The position numbers and the translations under genes were made by a program. The notes under the pieces were generated by a model. The model was not told the origin of the DNA. It worked only from the letters and a program-made list of their open reading frames with translations, and ran no database searches. Source: Prevotella sp. (lineage in GTDB: Bacteria; Bacteroidota; Bacteroidia; Bacteroidales; Bacteroidaceae). From it: a stretch of 63,043 bases of DNA. The stretch spans positions 1 to 63,043 of the forward strand of contig JAFVFY010000083.1 in NCBI GenBank assembly GCA_017475265.1. The letters run 5' to 3'. Below, piece after piece: positions 53,880 through 62,446 of this stretch; within the stretch, counting starts at the first letter, position 1; each line of letters starts with the position of its first letter.

Positions 53880-54548
53880 ATGGGTAAGATAAAAATTAAG
53901 AAAAACGATGTCTGGATCGACATGACCCCGATGTCAGACGTGATGGTGCTGCTGCTCACGTTCTTCATGCTGAGTGCAAACTTCGTGAAGAATGAAGTGG
54001 TGAAGGTCGTCACGCCCGCATCGCAGACCATGGCGAAGGTCCCGTCGTCTGCCACCCTCGATATCACTATCGACCCGGAGGGCAAGGTGCTCGTGGCCAC
54101 AGACAAAGTGGTGACGATGGAGAAAGCCCTTGACCAGATGCTCAAGGAGCGCGAAGCATCGCTCACCCCCGATCAGAAGAAGACATTCCTCGCCCAAACG
54201 CAAATTGGCGTGCCGGTGAAGAATCTGGCCCAGTTCCTGGACATGACGCACGAGGAGCAGGTGAAGGTGCTCAAGAGCACTGGTATACCTACCGACAGCA
54301 TCCAGTCCCGCGAGGACAAGATGAGTGAGTTCCAGCTCTGGGTGAAAGCAATGAAGAACGGCTACAAGGAGTGGTACAACGACCTCGACGACGTGGATAA
54401 GAGCGGCGTAGCCAACAAGCTCGAAATCTGCATCAAGGCCGACAAGCAGACTCCCTACAGCTCGGTGAAGATGGTCATTGCAGAACTGCAGGACATCAAC
54501 GAGAGCCGTTACAAACTCGTTACACAGTACAAAAAGTTGGAGGACTAA
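53880..54548 (+). CDS. exbD: ExbD/TolR-family protein (first copy)
   Basis: A 222-residue protein with a short cytoplasmic N-terminus, one membrane helix (VWIDMTPMSDVMVLLLTFFMLSANF) holding the proton-carrying Asp of PMSD, and a periplasmic domain (SATLDITIDPEGKVLVATDK) extended by about 80 residues beyond ordinary ExbD. Follows exbB by 34 bases; the second ExbD starts three bases after its stop. Two unlike ExbD proteins are usual in this Bacteroidetes operon. Confidence 0.93.
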   Translation: MGKIKIKKNDVWIDMTPMSDVMVLLLTFFMLSANFVKNEVVKVVTPASQTMAKVPSSATLDITIDPEGKVLVATDKVVTMEKALDQMLKEREASLTPDQKKTFLAQTQIGVPVKNLAQFLDMTHEEQVKVLKSTGIPTDSIQSREDKMSEFQLWVKAMKNGYKEWYNDLDDVDKSGVANKLEICIKADKQTPYSSVKMVIAELQDINESRYKLVTQYKKLED

Positions 54549-54551
54549 GCT

Positions 54552-55286
54552 ATGGCAAAGAAAAAAGAAAGCAAGCAGAAAAAAATGAATGTCCGCGTGG
54601 ACTTCACGCCAATGGTGGACATGATGATGCTTCTCATCACCTTCTTCATGCTGTGTACGTCGCTCGCTAAGCCTCAGGCCATGCACCTCACCATGCCTGC
54701 AAAGGACGAGAACATGCAAGCCGAGGACAAGGACAAGTCGAAGACTGAGCAGACCATTACCATCTACCTCGCCGACAACGACAAGCTCTACTACTACATC
54801 GTCGACAAAAAGGAAGACTTCGGTAACCCCGAGTTCCTCAAGGAGACCACGTGGGGCAAGGATGGTATTCGCAATGCCCTGCGCAACCACAAGCACGCTC
54901 CCGTAAAGGTGCTCATGGACGCAAAGCAGCAGCTCGACAACTGGTTCAACGCTCTGCCGAAGACCCAGCAGGAGGCTAACGACTCGGTCTACAACCGCGC
55001 TCTTATCATGATCAAGAAAGGACATGTTGACGTAGTCAGCAACAACCAGCTTGATCAGGCTAAGTACAATAAGGTTGACAAGGAAATGAAGGAGTTCACG
55101 GAGAACCCCGCCGACATGGTGCCCACGCTCGCCGTGAACATCAAGCCGCTGAACAACTCCAGCTATGACAACCTTGTGACTATTCTCGACGAAATGCAGA
55201 TTTGCTGTATCGGTAAGTACGTGATCGACCAGATCAACGACAAGGATATGGAAATTCTGACTGGTAACGGTATCACTGTTGAATAA
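54552..55286 (+). CDS. exbD: ExbD/TolR-family protein (second copy)
   Basis: A 244-residue ExbD-like protein: Lys-rich N-terminus, membrane helix VDFTPMVDMMMLLITFFMLCTSL with the conserved Asp, periplasmic TolR-like domain (MHLTMPAKDENMQ, QTITIYLADNDKLYYY) and a longer C-terminal region ending about DEMQICCIGKYVIDQINDKD. It probably forms a heterodimer with the first ExbD inside the ExbB pentamer; that pairing is inferred. Confidence 0.92.
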   Translation: MAKKKESKQKKMNVRVDFTPMVDMMMLLITFFMLCTSLAKPQAMHLTMPAKDENMQAEDKDKSKTEQTITIYLADNDKLYYYIVDKKEDFGNPEFLKETTWGKDGIRNALRNHKHAPVKVLMDAKQQLDNWFNALPKTQQEANDSVYNRALIMIKKGHVDVVSNNQLDQAKYNKVDKEMKEFTENPADMVPTLAVNIKPLNNSSYDNLVTILDEMQICCIGKYVIDQINDKDMEILTGNGITVE

Positions 55287-55309
55287 CCCATTAAACATCG
55301 AAAAGAACT

Positions 55310-56149
55310 ATGTCAAAGATAGATCTATTAGAAAGAGAATGGATTGACCTCGTATTCGAAGGAAAGAACGAGGCATACGGTGCATACGCCATTCGCCGTG
55401 ACACTAGCCATCGAAACCTCTTGGCCGTCATCGCACTCATTTGCGGACTCATTGCTATCGTGGCGCTCTTCCTCATCGTGAACGTGGCACAGAACGCCAT
55501 CGCCGCTGCTAACGCAGAGCACGAGACGGAAGTGACCCTCGAAGCCATCGAGGAGGAGGTTGAGGAAGAGAAGGACGACGAGGAAATCGTCTATGAAATC
55601 GAGGAGCTCGAGCAGCTCGTCGCTGAGGAGACGGTGATGAACTCTGAGAAGTTTACTGCCTACGAAATGGAGGACGATGCCCCCGAGCAGGTCACCAAGA
55701 CGCAGGATGAAGTCGCAACGAGCGACGTGGCCATCGGTGCCATCGACTATGACCAGGGCTCTAACGAGGCCGAGCACGTGCTGAAGGTCAATGAGAAGGT
55801 GGTTGACGAGGTGCCGCCCGCAGAGGAGGTGACAAAGGTGTTCGACGTCGTGGAGCAGATGCCGTCATTCAAGGGTGGCGATGCTGCCCTGATGGAGTGG
55901 CTCTCGAAGAACATCAAGTACCCCGTTGTGGCTGAAGAGAACGGTATTCAGGGACGTGTCGTTGCCACCTTCGTGGTTGAGCGCGACGGTTCGATTACCG
56001 ATGTGAAGATTGTCAAGTCGGTTGACCCCTCGCTCGACAAGGAGGCCGTCCGCGTGCTGAAGTCCATGCCTAAGTGGATTCCTGGTAAGCAGAACGGTCA
56101 GGCCGTGCGCGTGAAGTACACCGTGCCTGTGACATTCCGCCTGCAGTAA
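55310..56149 (+). CDS. tonB: TonB energy transducer
   Basis: A 279-residue TonB. Cytoplasmic N-terminus ERIDLVFEGKNEAYGAYAIRR-like (typical of Bacteroidetes TonB), one membrane helix about 42-64 (LLAVIALICGLIAIVALFLIV), a periplasmic linker and a C-terminal TonB domain about 195-279 (MPSFKGGDAALMEWLSKNIKYP, VVATFVVERDGSITDVKIV, KWIPGKQNGQAVRVKYTVPV). The linker is strongly acidic (EEVEEEKDDEEIVYEIEE) rather than proline-rich. Last gene of the operon, followed by a strong terminator. Together with the upstream genes it can power outer membrane transport. Confidence 0.95.
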   Translation: MSKIDLLEREWIDLVFEGKNEAYGAYAIRRDTSHRNLLAVIALICGLIAIVALFLIVNVAQNAIAAANAEHETEVTLEAIEEEVEEEKDDEEIVYEIEELEQLVAEETVMNSEKFTAYEMEDDAPEQVTKTQDEVATSDVAIGAIDYDQGSNEAEHVLKVNEKVVDEVPPAEEVTKVFDVVEQMPSFKGGDAALMEWLSKNIKYPVVAEENGIQGRVVATFVVERDGSITDVKIVKSVDPSLDKEAVRVLKSMPKWIPGKQNGQAVRVKYTVPVTFRLQ

Positions 56150-56205
56150 TTTGTCTAAACAAACAAATTCAACGGATTTAACCGCACGAATTTGTAACAA
56201 CAACC

Positions 56206-56254
56206 CCAAAGCGGGCCGCACCAATATAATTGTGTGCGGCCCGCTTTGATTTTG
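56206..56254 (+). terminator. Intrinsic terminator of the ExbB-TonB operon
   Basis: AAAGCGGGCCGCAC (56208-56221) pairs perfectly with GTGCGGCCCGCTTT (56234-56247) over a 12-base loop, followed by GATTTTGTG. Confidence 0.85.
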
Positions 56255-56291
56255 TGTCTTTCCGTGGCTCCTACAGCGGAATTGCAATTCC

Positions 56292-59144
56292 CTAACTTCC
56301 GAAGATATACTTGATATCCTCCTCGGTGAGTCGCTTGGTGATGGCACTGTCGCCGGTGATGAGACTGTCGGCCAAGTCCTGCTTCTGCTGCTGCAGCAGG
56401 CGTATTTTCTCCTCTATTGTATCACGTGTGATGAGCGCATAGCTCATGACCTTAGCCTTCTGCCCTATTCGGTGCAGACGATTGATGGCCTGCTCCTCGG
56501 CGGCCTTGTTCCACCACGGCTCGAAGATAAAGACAGTGTCGGCCACGGTAAGGTTCAGTCCCACGCCGCCTGTCTTGAGGGTCATGAGCAGTGCGCGGCA
56601 TCCAGCATCGTTCTGAAAGCGCTCTATGACGGCTCGCCGGTCGCGCGTAGAGCCAGTCATCGTGGCGTAGTCGATTCCCAACTCTGTGAGGCGCTCTCCC
56701 ACCAGCTCTATGCCAGCAATGAAGTTGAAGAAGATGACCACCTTATGGCCTCCCGCAACGGCCTCCTCCACCTGCTCGCAGAGCAGCGCAATCTTCGGCG
56801 AGGCAATGACACCGTCACTGAGGCTTTCGGGCACGGACGCTATGCGACGGAGCTCGGAGAGGGCCTGGAACATCATCATCTGCGACTTCTCTATGCCTTG
56901 AGCGGCGATGCTGCTCTTGATGGTCTGCTGGTAGTAGCGACGGCGTTCCTCGTAGAAGCGCTGGTGGTCGGCCTCCATCTCCACGTAGAGTGTCTGCTCG
57001 GTGCGGTCGGGCAGCTCGGTGAGGACGTCCTTTTTCAGGCGGCGCAGCATGAAGGGGAAAATCTTGCGGCGCAACGCCTCAGTGGCCTCCTTGTCTGCCT
57101 GATGCTGTATGGGGGTGGCATAGGTGCGGTTGAATTCCTCAGACGTACCCAGCATGGCGGGATTGAGGAAGCGATAGAGGGAATATAGCTCAGTGAGGTT
57201 GTTCTCAATGGGTGTACCACTAAGAGCCAGGCGGTGCTCGCCATTGAGGAGGAAGACGGCCTGTGTGGTCTGCGACTGCAGGTTCTTGATGTTCTGGCTC
57301 TCATCGAGGATGATGTAGTGGAACTGCTGCTCACGGAATTGCTCAATGTCGTTACGCACCAGGGCGTAGGTAGTGAGTATGAGCTGGTGCTTCAAGGCTT
57401 CCTGCAGGTCGCGCTGCGTACCATAGTAGGTGTAGTAGGTCAGCTGCGGTGCAAACTTGCGCAGCTCGTCCTGCCAATTGAAGAGGAGCGAGCGGGGCAT
57501 GACAATTAATGAGGAATGGACCTCTAACTCCTTTTTACTACTTCTAACTCCCTTTAAGTCCTTTTTCGAAGCATACACTTTCGCCAGCATCGTGATGGCC
57601 TGCAGTGTCTTTCCCAGACCCATGTCGTCGGCCAGACAGCCGCCGAAATGGTTGTCGTAAAGGTAGTTGATCCACTTCACGCCCTCCTTCTGGTAGTTAC
57701 GCAGCTTGGCCTTGACGAGACTGGTAGTGGTAAGGCGCTTCGAGGCCAGTTGGTTAAATCCCTCGTAGAACTCGCGGTAGTGCTTAAAGGTCTTTCCCTC
57801 CAGCTTCTCGTTGAGCAGACTCTCTATCTCCGGAAGGTCGAAGAACGACACCTTCACCTTGTCGCCTTTCTCCACCTTGCGGAATATTCGTTCCAGGCGG
57901 CGCACATAGTGCTCATCTACGAGTCCGCGCTGTCCGTCACCCAGGGTGACGTACTTCTGCTTGCCATACTGCTGGAGGAACTTGCGCAGCGACATCTCCT
58001 CTCCGTCAAGATCGATGGTGGCAGTGCCTTCAAGAAAATCGATGCCCGATGCAAGCTTCAGGTTCATCTTCGGCACGATGGGCTTGACCTTGTACTCCTT
58101 GAGCCGCTCTGCCCCGAGCAGCTGGTAGTGCAGCACAAGGGTGGGCAGCGCTCCGAGAAGGAATGGGCCGGCCACGTCCTGCGGAATGATGAACTCTCCA
58201 CCCTCGTCCCACACCTCCTTCGCCAGCATTTTTGTGGGAGCGAAGCTCTGTATGGTCCTGCGCAGGTCGGCCACGTCCTTCGCCTCGTCGGTATGCACAA
58301 TGCGGCGCAGCAGCACTTGCTTCTCCATAGTGAGCGTGGCCAGGTGTGTGAGGTCAAAGCGGTCGGCAAAGTCGGCATCTGTATCGGGCAGGGTGTGTGT
58401 CAGCCGTAGGTAAAGAGCCATGTCGGAGTCAACCTTCTCAATGATAATGGTGGGCACGGTGTCAACCGTCTGCGGGCTGTGCACCAGCTCGTAGTCGTCC
58501 AGCTCCAGGGCAACGTTGTCCACGTATGAGTAGAACACGGAGAGATACTGCTCCAACAAAGTCCGTGGAAACTGCTCGCTGAAGAATCCTAACCTCAAGT
58601 AGTTCTCGCCCAACGAGGCAATGGGGTGAATGGTGTCGCCCACAAGAGCAAAGACATCGCTCAGCAGTTGGAACGACTGTATGGTCATATCCTCCGTGCG
58701 AGCCTGCAGAATGGGTGTACACAGCCCGTTGTCGGTGGTAATTTTCAGGACAATGGTGGCAGGTTCCTGGCTCACCTTCAGCGGCTGCATGAGGCTGTCC
58801 ACAAGGTTGTCGCAGCGCAGCAAGGCGAAGAGCAGATACTGGTAGTCATGCAAGGGTATGCCCTCGTCGGCGACGGTTCCCCAGCTGATGCGCATGGCCT
58901 GCTCCTGGCGTATGCTGTCGATGATGCGCAGCACGTTGAAGGTCTCTCCCTGATACTGTTTATAGTCGGGAGCTATGAGCTTACCCTTCTCGTCGACCAC
59001 AGCAACGGTAGCCACAGGAAGGGAATTATAGTTTGCACTCTGCCCAAACGAGAGCTGAAACAGCACTTTCTGGCTGCCCCGGCTCGCTGCCCTCTCCATC
59101 GTACGGAACACCGTCTTATGAAACTGACTAAGGAAATCATTCAT
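56292..59144 (-). CDS. SNF2-family DEAD/DEAH ATPase (putative helicase)
   Basis: A 950-residue Swi2/Snf2 ATPase. An N-terminal region of about 470 residues without clear homology, then SNF2 motor: motif I DDMGLGKTLQAI, Ia LIVMPRSLLFNWQDEL, II LDESQNIKN, III ALSGTPIENNLTELYSLY, V LLMTLKTGGVGLNLTVADTVF, VI NRLHRIGQKAKV. The C-terminus is EEDIKYIFGS. Such proteins move on DNA or strip bound proteins; the specific target is unknown. A 45-base 9-nt array (57522-57566) inserts KKDLKGVRSSKKELE between motifs I and Ia. It is divergent from the 631-residue protein, with promoters 25 bases apart. Confidence 0.9.
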   Translation of the reverse strand: MNDFLSQFHKTVFRTMERAASRGSQKVLFQLSFGQSANYNSLPVATVAVVDEKGKLIAPDYKQYQGETFNVLRIIDSIRQEQAMRISWGTVADEGIPLHDYQYLLFALLRCDNLVDSLMQPLKVSQEPATIVLKITTDNGLCTPILQARTEDMTIQSFQLLSDVFALVGDTIHPIASLGENYLRLGFFSEQFPRTLLEQYLSVFYSYVDNVALELDDYELVHSPQTVDTVPTIIIEKVDSDMALYLRLTHTLPDTDADFADRFDLTHLATLTMEKQVLLRRIVHTDEAKDVADLRRTIQSFAPTKMLAKEVWDEGGEFIIPQDVAGPFLLGALPTLVLHYQLLGAERLKEYKVKPIVPKMNLKLASGIDFLEGTATIDLDGEEMSLRKFLQQYGKQKYVTLGDGQRGLVDEHYVRRLERIFRKVEKGDKVKVSFFDLPEIESLLNEKLEGKTFKHYREFYEGFNQLASKRLTTTSLVKAKLRNYQKEGVKWINYLYDNHFGGCLADDMGLGKTLQAITMLAKVYASKKDLKGVRSSKKELEVHSSLIVMPRSLLFNWQDELRKFAPQLTYYTYYGTQRDLQEALKHQLILTTYALVRNDIEQFREQQFHYIILDESQNIKNLQSQTTQAVFLLNGEHRLALSGTPIENNLTELYSLYRFLNPAMLGTSEEFNRTYATPIQHQADKEATEALRRKIFPFMLRRLKKDVLTELPDRTEQTLYVEMEADHQRFYEERRRYYQQTIKSSIAAQGIEKSQMMMFQALSELRRIASVPESLSDGVIASPKIALLCEQVEEAVAGGHKVVIFFNFIAGIELVGERLTELGIDYATMTGSTRDRRAVIERFQNDAGCRALLMTLKTGGVGLNLTVADTVFIFEPWWNKAAEEQAINRLHRIGQKAKVMSYALITRDTIEEKIRLLQQQKQDLADSLITGDSAITKRLTEEDIKYIFGS
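57522..57566 (-). repeat. In-frame 9-nt array in the SNF2 gene, 5 units
   Basis: On the plus strand CTCTAACTC, CTTTTTACT, ACTTCTAAC, TCCCTTTAA, GTCCTTTTT: 45 bases or 15 codons, encoding a Lys/Leu/Ser-rich stretch between ATPase motifs I and Ia. Confidence 0.75.
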
Positions 59145-59161
59145 ATTGCACTAATTTTCGG

Positions 59162-59193
59162 CAAAATTATCAATATTCTCCCATCCCACCAAA
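59162..59193 (-). promoter_or_regulatory. Promoter of the SNF2 gene
   Basis: On the minus strand TTTG (59190-59193), 20 bases, TAATTTTG (59162-59169). Seventeen bases before the ATG at 59144. Confidence 0.85.
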
Positions 59194-59218
59194 TTTATTC
59201 GTAAAAATAATGAAATTG

Positions 59219-59250
59219 TTTGCTTAGTTACTGAATGTTCGCTACCTTTG
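59219..59250 (+). promoter_or_regulatory. Promoter of the 631-residue protein gene
   Basis: TTTG (59219-59222), 20 bases, TACCTTTG (59243-59250). It overlaps the upstream in-frame ATG at 59235 and so sets the start at 59289. Confidence 0.88.
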
Positions 59251-59288
59251 CAATAAATACTAAAACCAGAAGAACTAAAGAGCAGAAG

Positions 59289-61184
59289 ATGGCAGAGGCA
59301 ACAGCAAAGAACAAAAAGAGGGACAACGATAATATCCTTGTGCTTAAAGAACCTAACCATAAAAGCGTGTATGCGCTGCAGGCAGCACTATACAGGAGAA
59401 GCACTAAGGAAAACCTGTGGGACTTTTTCAAAACGTTTAAGCCATGGCTGCAAAACTACGGGAAAATCTGCAAAGAGAGAGTCGACGGCAGCATTACGGA
59501 GGCAACAGAGATTGCCTTAGCCAAAAGCACGGCATCATGGCAGACCATTGCCGACGGCTTGTTGCTCATCATAGCCAGTACGGAAAACCTCAAGATGTAC
59601 GTCGATAACTTCGACGAGAGAATGAAAAGCCTCTGGCGAACCGTGCTCCTCTATGACTATGTATCCCACGAAGAAGCCCAGAGCATACTCTGCACCGAGG
59701 AAGAGCTCTTCACCGGGAAGAGCTATTCTTACTATTTCGCAGACAGCATCAAATGGAACCGTCTTGAAATGCACTGGTTCATGGTAGAGCGACTACGCTC
59801 CGACAAAACCGACCGCTACGGCTATCGCCAATATGAATCGTTTATCACCATCAGCGACGAGGTGAGAGGACTATTCTTCCCCGTATTCTTTCCACGGAAA
59901 ACCTACACACAGACCTTCAGCCAGCTACCCGAGGGCCGTTTCCGCACCGTCAGCCTCGAGACCGACAGCGTGGCGCGCTTCCCACTCTTCACCAGCATCT
60001 TCAAGCAGGGTCAGCTGCCCATGAAGAAAAAGGGCATCACCGCTGCCGACATGAAGCGTGCACAGAAAATCATGGCACTTCAGGAAATCTTTCCCGACGA
60101 CGACAACGAGTTCCGGGAGCATCTGCGGGCCTACAGCTACATGCAGATACTCGCCATCAATGAGCACAAGAAGACTGCCTACATGGCAAAGAAGTTGCTC
60201 ACTTACCAGGACACACTGCGCGACATCATCAGAAACAGTGAAAGGCTCAATGAATACATCACCGCCATCCTCTACCCGCACATCAAGGGCCTTCGCCAGA
60301 ACCAGACACAGTTCAGCCACCTGAGTCCCCTTCTTACCTATGCCCGAGGCTACCTAAAAAACAACCCCAATGTGTGGGTTCGCATCATCGACATCTATAC
60401 CTACATAGCCGGCCTTGAAAGCGACGGCAGCCACTCCATACGCACCGCCCTGGTCTTCGACCCTTACAACGAGCAGACCACGGCGAGCATCACCAACCAA
60501 TACACTGGCCGCGTTGTTGCCGTCAACACCTACGCTCAGGAGTTCGGGGTCGCCGGCCTGCAGTCCTACGCACTCGTCATGGCAAGCCTTGGCATGGCAG
60601 AGGTGGCTTTCGACGAAAAATCAAAACACAACATGTCACCCTTCGACGGACTGGAATACGTGCGCCTCACACCCCTGGGCCACTACGTGCTCGGCGTCAC
60701 CGACAGCTACGAGCCGCCCACTCAGCAGCACGAAGCCTGCTTCGAACTGGATCCCGACCGCCTCATCATCCGCTCGCTACTCTCGCCCAACCCATACGCC
60801 CAGCTGCTCATGGACACTGCCACGCCCATCTCCAAGGACCGCTTCCAGACATCGGCAAACTCCTTCTTGGCCAACTGCCACAACCGCAACGACGTGGAGG
60901 ACAAAATCAGCATCTTCCGCCAGTTTATAGCCAGCGACCTGCCGCCACTCTGGCAGCAGTTCTTCCACTCACTGCTGCAACACTGCAACCCCTTGCAAAA
61001 GGACAAGCAGACCTATCAGCACTATACCCTGCAGCCCGACAACAGTGACCTCATACACCTCATCACCACCGACCCCGTGCTGCGACAGATTGTTGTACGC
61101 GCCGAAGGCTACCGCATACTCGTAAAGAGCGATGACCTGCGAAAATTCGAGGCCCAGCTGAAGAAACACGGCTACCTGCTGTAG
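59289..61184 (+). CDS. Unrecognised 631-residue protein divergent from SNF2 ATPase
   Basis: A 631-residue cytosolic protein with no signal peptide. A Lys-rich N-terminus (about 1-20) is followed by mostly helical sequence. The last 45 residues (DLIHLITTDPVLRQIVVRAEG and YRILVKSDDLRKFEAQLKKHGYLL) resemble the ends of XPB/Ssl2-type helicase-associated domains (PF13625-like), where a short beta unit ends in L..LGY. The middle part EVAFDEKSKHNMSPFDGLEYVRLTPLGHYVLG has the look of a winged helix, with the phrase VRLTPLG common in such folds. These are impressions, not proof. Divergent promoters suggest it works with the SNF2 ATPase, perhaps as a DNA-binding partner. Start chosen from the promoter position. 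Confidence 0.6.
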   Translation: MAEATAKNKKRDNDNILVLKEPNHKSVYALQAALYRRSTKENLWDFFKTFKPWLQNYGKICKERVDGSITEATEIALAKSTASWQTIADGLLLIIASTENLKMYVDNFDERMKSLWRTVLLYDYVSHEEAQSILCTEEELFTGKSYSYYFADSIKWNRLEMHWFMVERLRSDKTDRYGYRQYESFITISDEVRGLFFPVFFPRKTYTQTFSQLPEGRFRTVSLETDSVARFPLFTSIFKQGQLPMKKKGITAADMKRAQKIMALQEIFPDDDNEFREHLRAYSYMQILAINEHKKTAYMAKKLLTYQDTLRDIIRNSERLNEYITAILYPHIKGLRQNQTQFSHLSPLLTYARGYLKNNPNVWVRIIDIYTYIAGLESDGSHSIRTALVFDPYNEQTTASITNQYTGRVVAVNTYAQEFGVAGLQSYALVMASLGMAEVAFDEKSKHNMSPFDGLEYVRLTPLGHYVLGVTDSYEPPTQQHEACFELDPDRLIIRSLLSPNPYAQLLMDTATPISKDRFQTSANSFLANCHNRNDVEDKISIFRQFIASDLPPLWQQFFHSLLQHCNPLQKDKQTYQHYTLQPDNSDLIHLITTDPVLRQIVVRAEGYRILVKSDDLRKFEAQLKKHGYLL

Positions 61185-61385
61185 CACAAAGGTAAGCAAT
61201 GGCTACGACACCCCAAGATTTTTATCTATGCACTAATTTCTCATCGTGAAGCCGATTTCATGAATGGATTGGTGAAAGCCTGTTACATCGTTTTTGACGG
61301 TGAGGTTGTTGTCGCTGTTCCTCCCTGCGTCCATTTTTTATGTTTTTTTACGATTTTTCGGCCATAATCTCCCGGAAAAGTTGTG

Positions 61386-61393
61386 TAACTTTG
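61386..61393 (+). promoter_or_regulatory. Promoter -7 box of the PstS-like gene
   Basis: TAACTTTG; no clear TTTG at 19-21 bases upstream. The ATG at 61422 is 28 bases downstream. The 61185-61421 gap shows no other clear feature. Confidence 0.6.
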
Positions 61394-61421
61394 CAGCCAG
61401 ATAGTTAAAAACAATAGGATT

Positions 61422-62429
61422 ATGGAAACAAAGAGAAAACACCCCGTAGGCATCCAGGCAGCAAAGACAGTGACGATGAAGCGTACTTGCGCCGCCTTAT
61501 TGACAGTATTCACGCTGGGGCTGCTGGCCTCTTGCGGCGGCAACAAGCAGCAGGACACGGCCTATCAGGAGCAGTGTAAATATTTCGCGGCCGACGAGAG
61601 CCTGTCGCCAGTCATCGACGAGGAGCTCGACATCTTCCACATGAAGAGCAAGCGCGACTCCATCCATCCGCTCTACATCAGTGAGCAGGAGGCTATCGAG
61701 AAGCTGATGAACCAGGAGGTGCTGCTGGTGTTCACCACACGCACACTGACACCCAGCGAGGAAAGCCAGCTGAAGGCCCTGAAGTACAACCCTCGCACCA
61801 TTGCGCTTGCCTACGACGGACTGGCGCTCATCGTGAACAAGGCCAACCCCGACTCGATGATTACCGTCGAACAGTTCCGCAGCATTATGGCTGGCGAGGC
61901 TACGCAGTGGACCGACCTCTACCCCACCTCTAAGCTTGGCAATATAAAGATGGTGTTCGATAACCCGCGCTCGGCCACTGTGCGCTTCTGTGCCGACAGT
62001 ATCATGCAGGGCAGGGGCATCAAGACCGATGGCGGCAATGTGCAGGCCGCCAATACCAGCGCTGAGGTGGTGGACTACGTGGAAAACCATGAGAACGCCA
62101 TCGGCGTGGTAGGCAGTATCTGGCTCGACGACCAGCGCGACTCTACGAACCTCATCTACAACCGCACCGTCAAGGTGATGCGCGTCAGCCGTGCCAGCGA
62201 AGCCACGAAAGCCAACAGCTACACGCCCGACCAGTATAACATCGCCTACAACTACTATCCGTTCATCCGCACGCTCTATGCCCTGTGCATAGACCCGCGT
62301 AGCAGCGGCGTGCCTCGTGCTTTCTCCAACTTCTGCTGGCTACCCAACCCCGGCCAGCTCATCTTCTTCCGCGCCGGTCTCTTCCCCGCCCGTGCCGACT
62401 ATAGCGTACGCGACGTAGAGATAAAGTAG
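61422..62429 (+). CDS. PstS-like substrate-binding lipoprotein
   Basis: A 335-residue periplasmic-binding-fold lipoprotein, lipobox GLLASC. The ATG at 61476 (MKRTCAALLTVFTLGLLASC) gives a compact signal peptide and is a fair alternative start. Phosphate-ABC-type motifs: TRTLTPSEE, IALAYDGLALIVNKANPDSMITVEQFRSIMAGEATQW, FDNPRSATVRFCADSIM, ENAIGVVGSIWLDD. No PstABC genes are adjacent; in Bacteroides a homologue usually follows exbB-exbD-tonB, so a link to TonB energy or sensing is possible. Here it is separated from tonB by the SNF2 and 631-residue genes. Confidence 0.82.
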   Translation: METKRKHPVGIQAAKTVTMKRTCAALLTVFTLGLLASCGGNKQQDTAYQEQCKYFAADESLSPVIDEELDIFHMKSKRDSIHPLYISEQEAIEKLMNQEVLLVFTTRTLTPSEESQLKALKYNPRTIALAYDGLALIVNKANPDSMITVEQFRSIMAGEATQWTDLYPTSKLGNIKMVFDNPRSATVRFCADSIMQGRGIKTDGGNVQAANTSAEVVDYVENHENAIGVVGSIWLDDQRDSTNLIYNRTVKVMRVSRASEATKANSYTPDQYNIAYNYYPFIRTLYALCIDPRSSGVPRAFSNFCWLPNPGQLIFFRAGLFPARADYSVRDVEIK

Positions 62430-62446
62430 TCAGAAAGGAAACGACA

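Noticed and set aside
53934-55298. 454-residue antisense frame across the ExbD genes
   Set aside because: Covers two recognisable ExbD genes on the other strand; no independent support.
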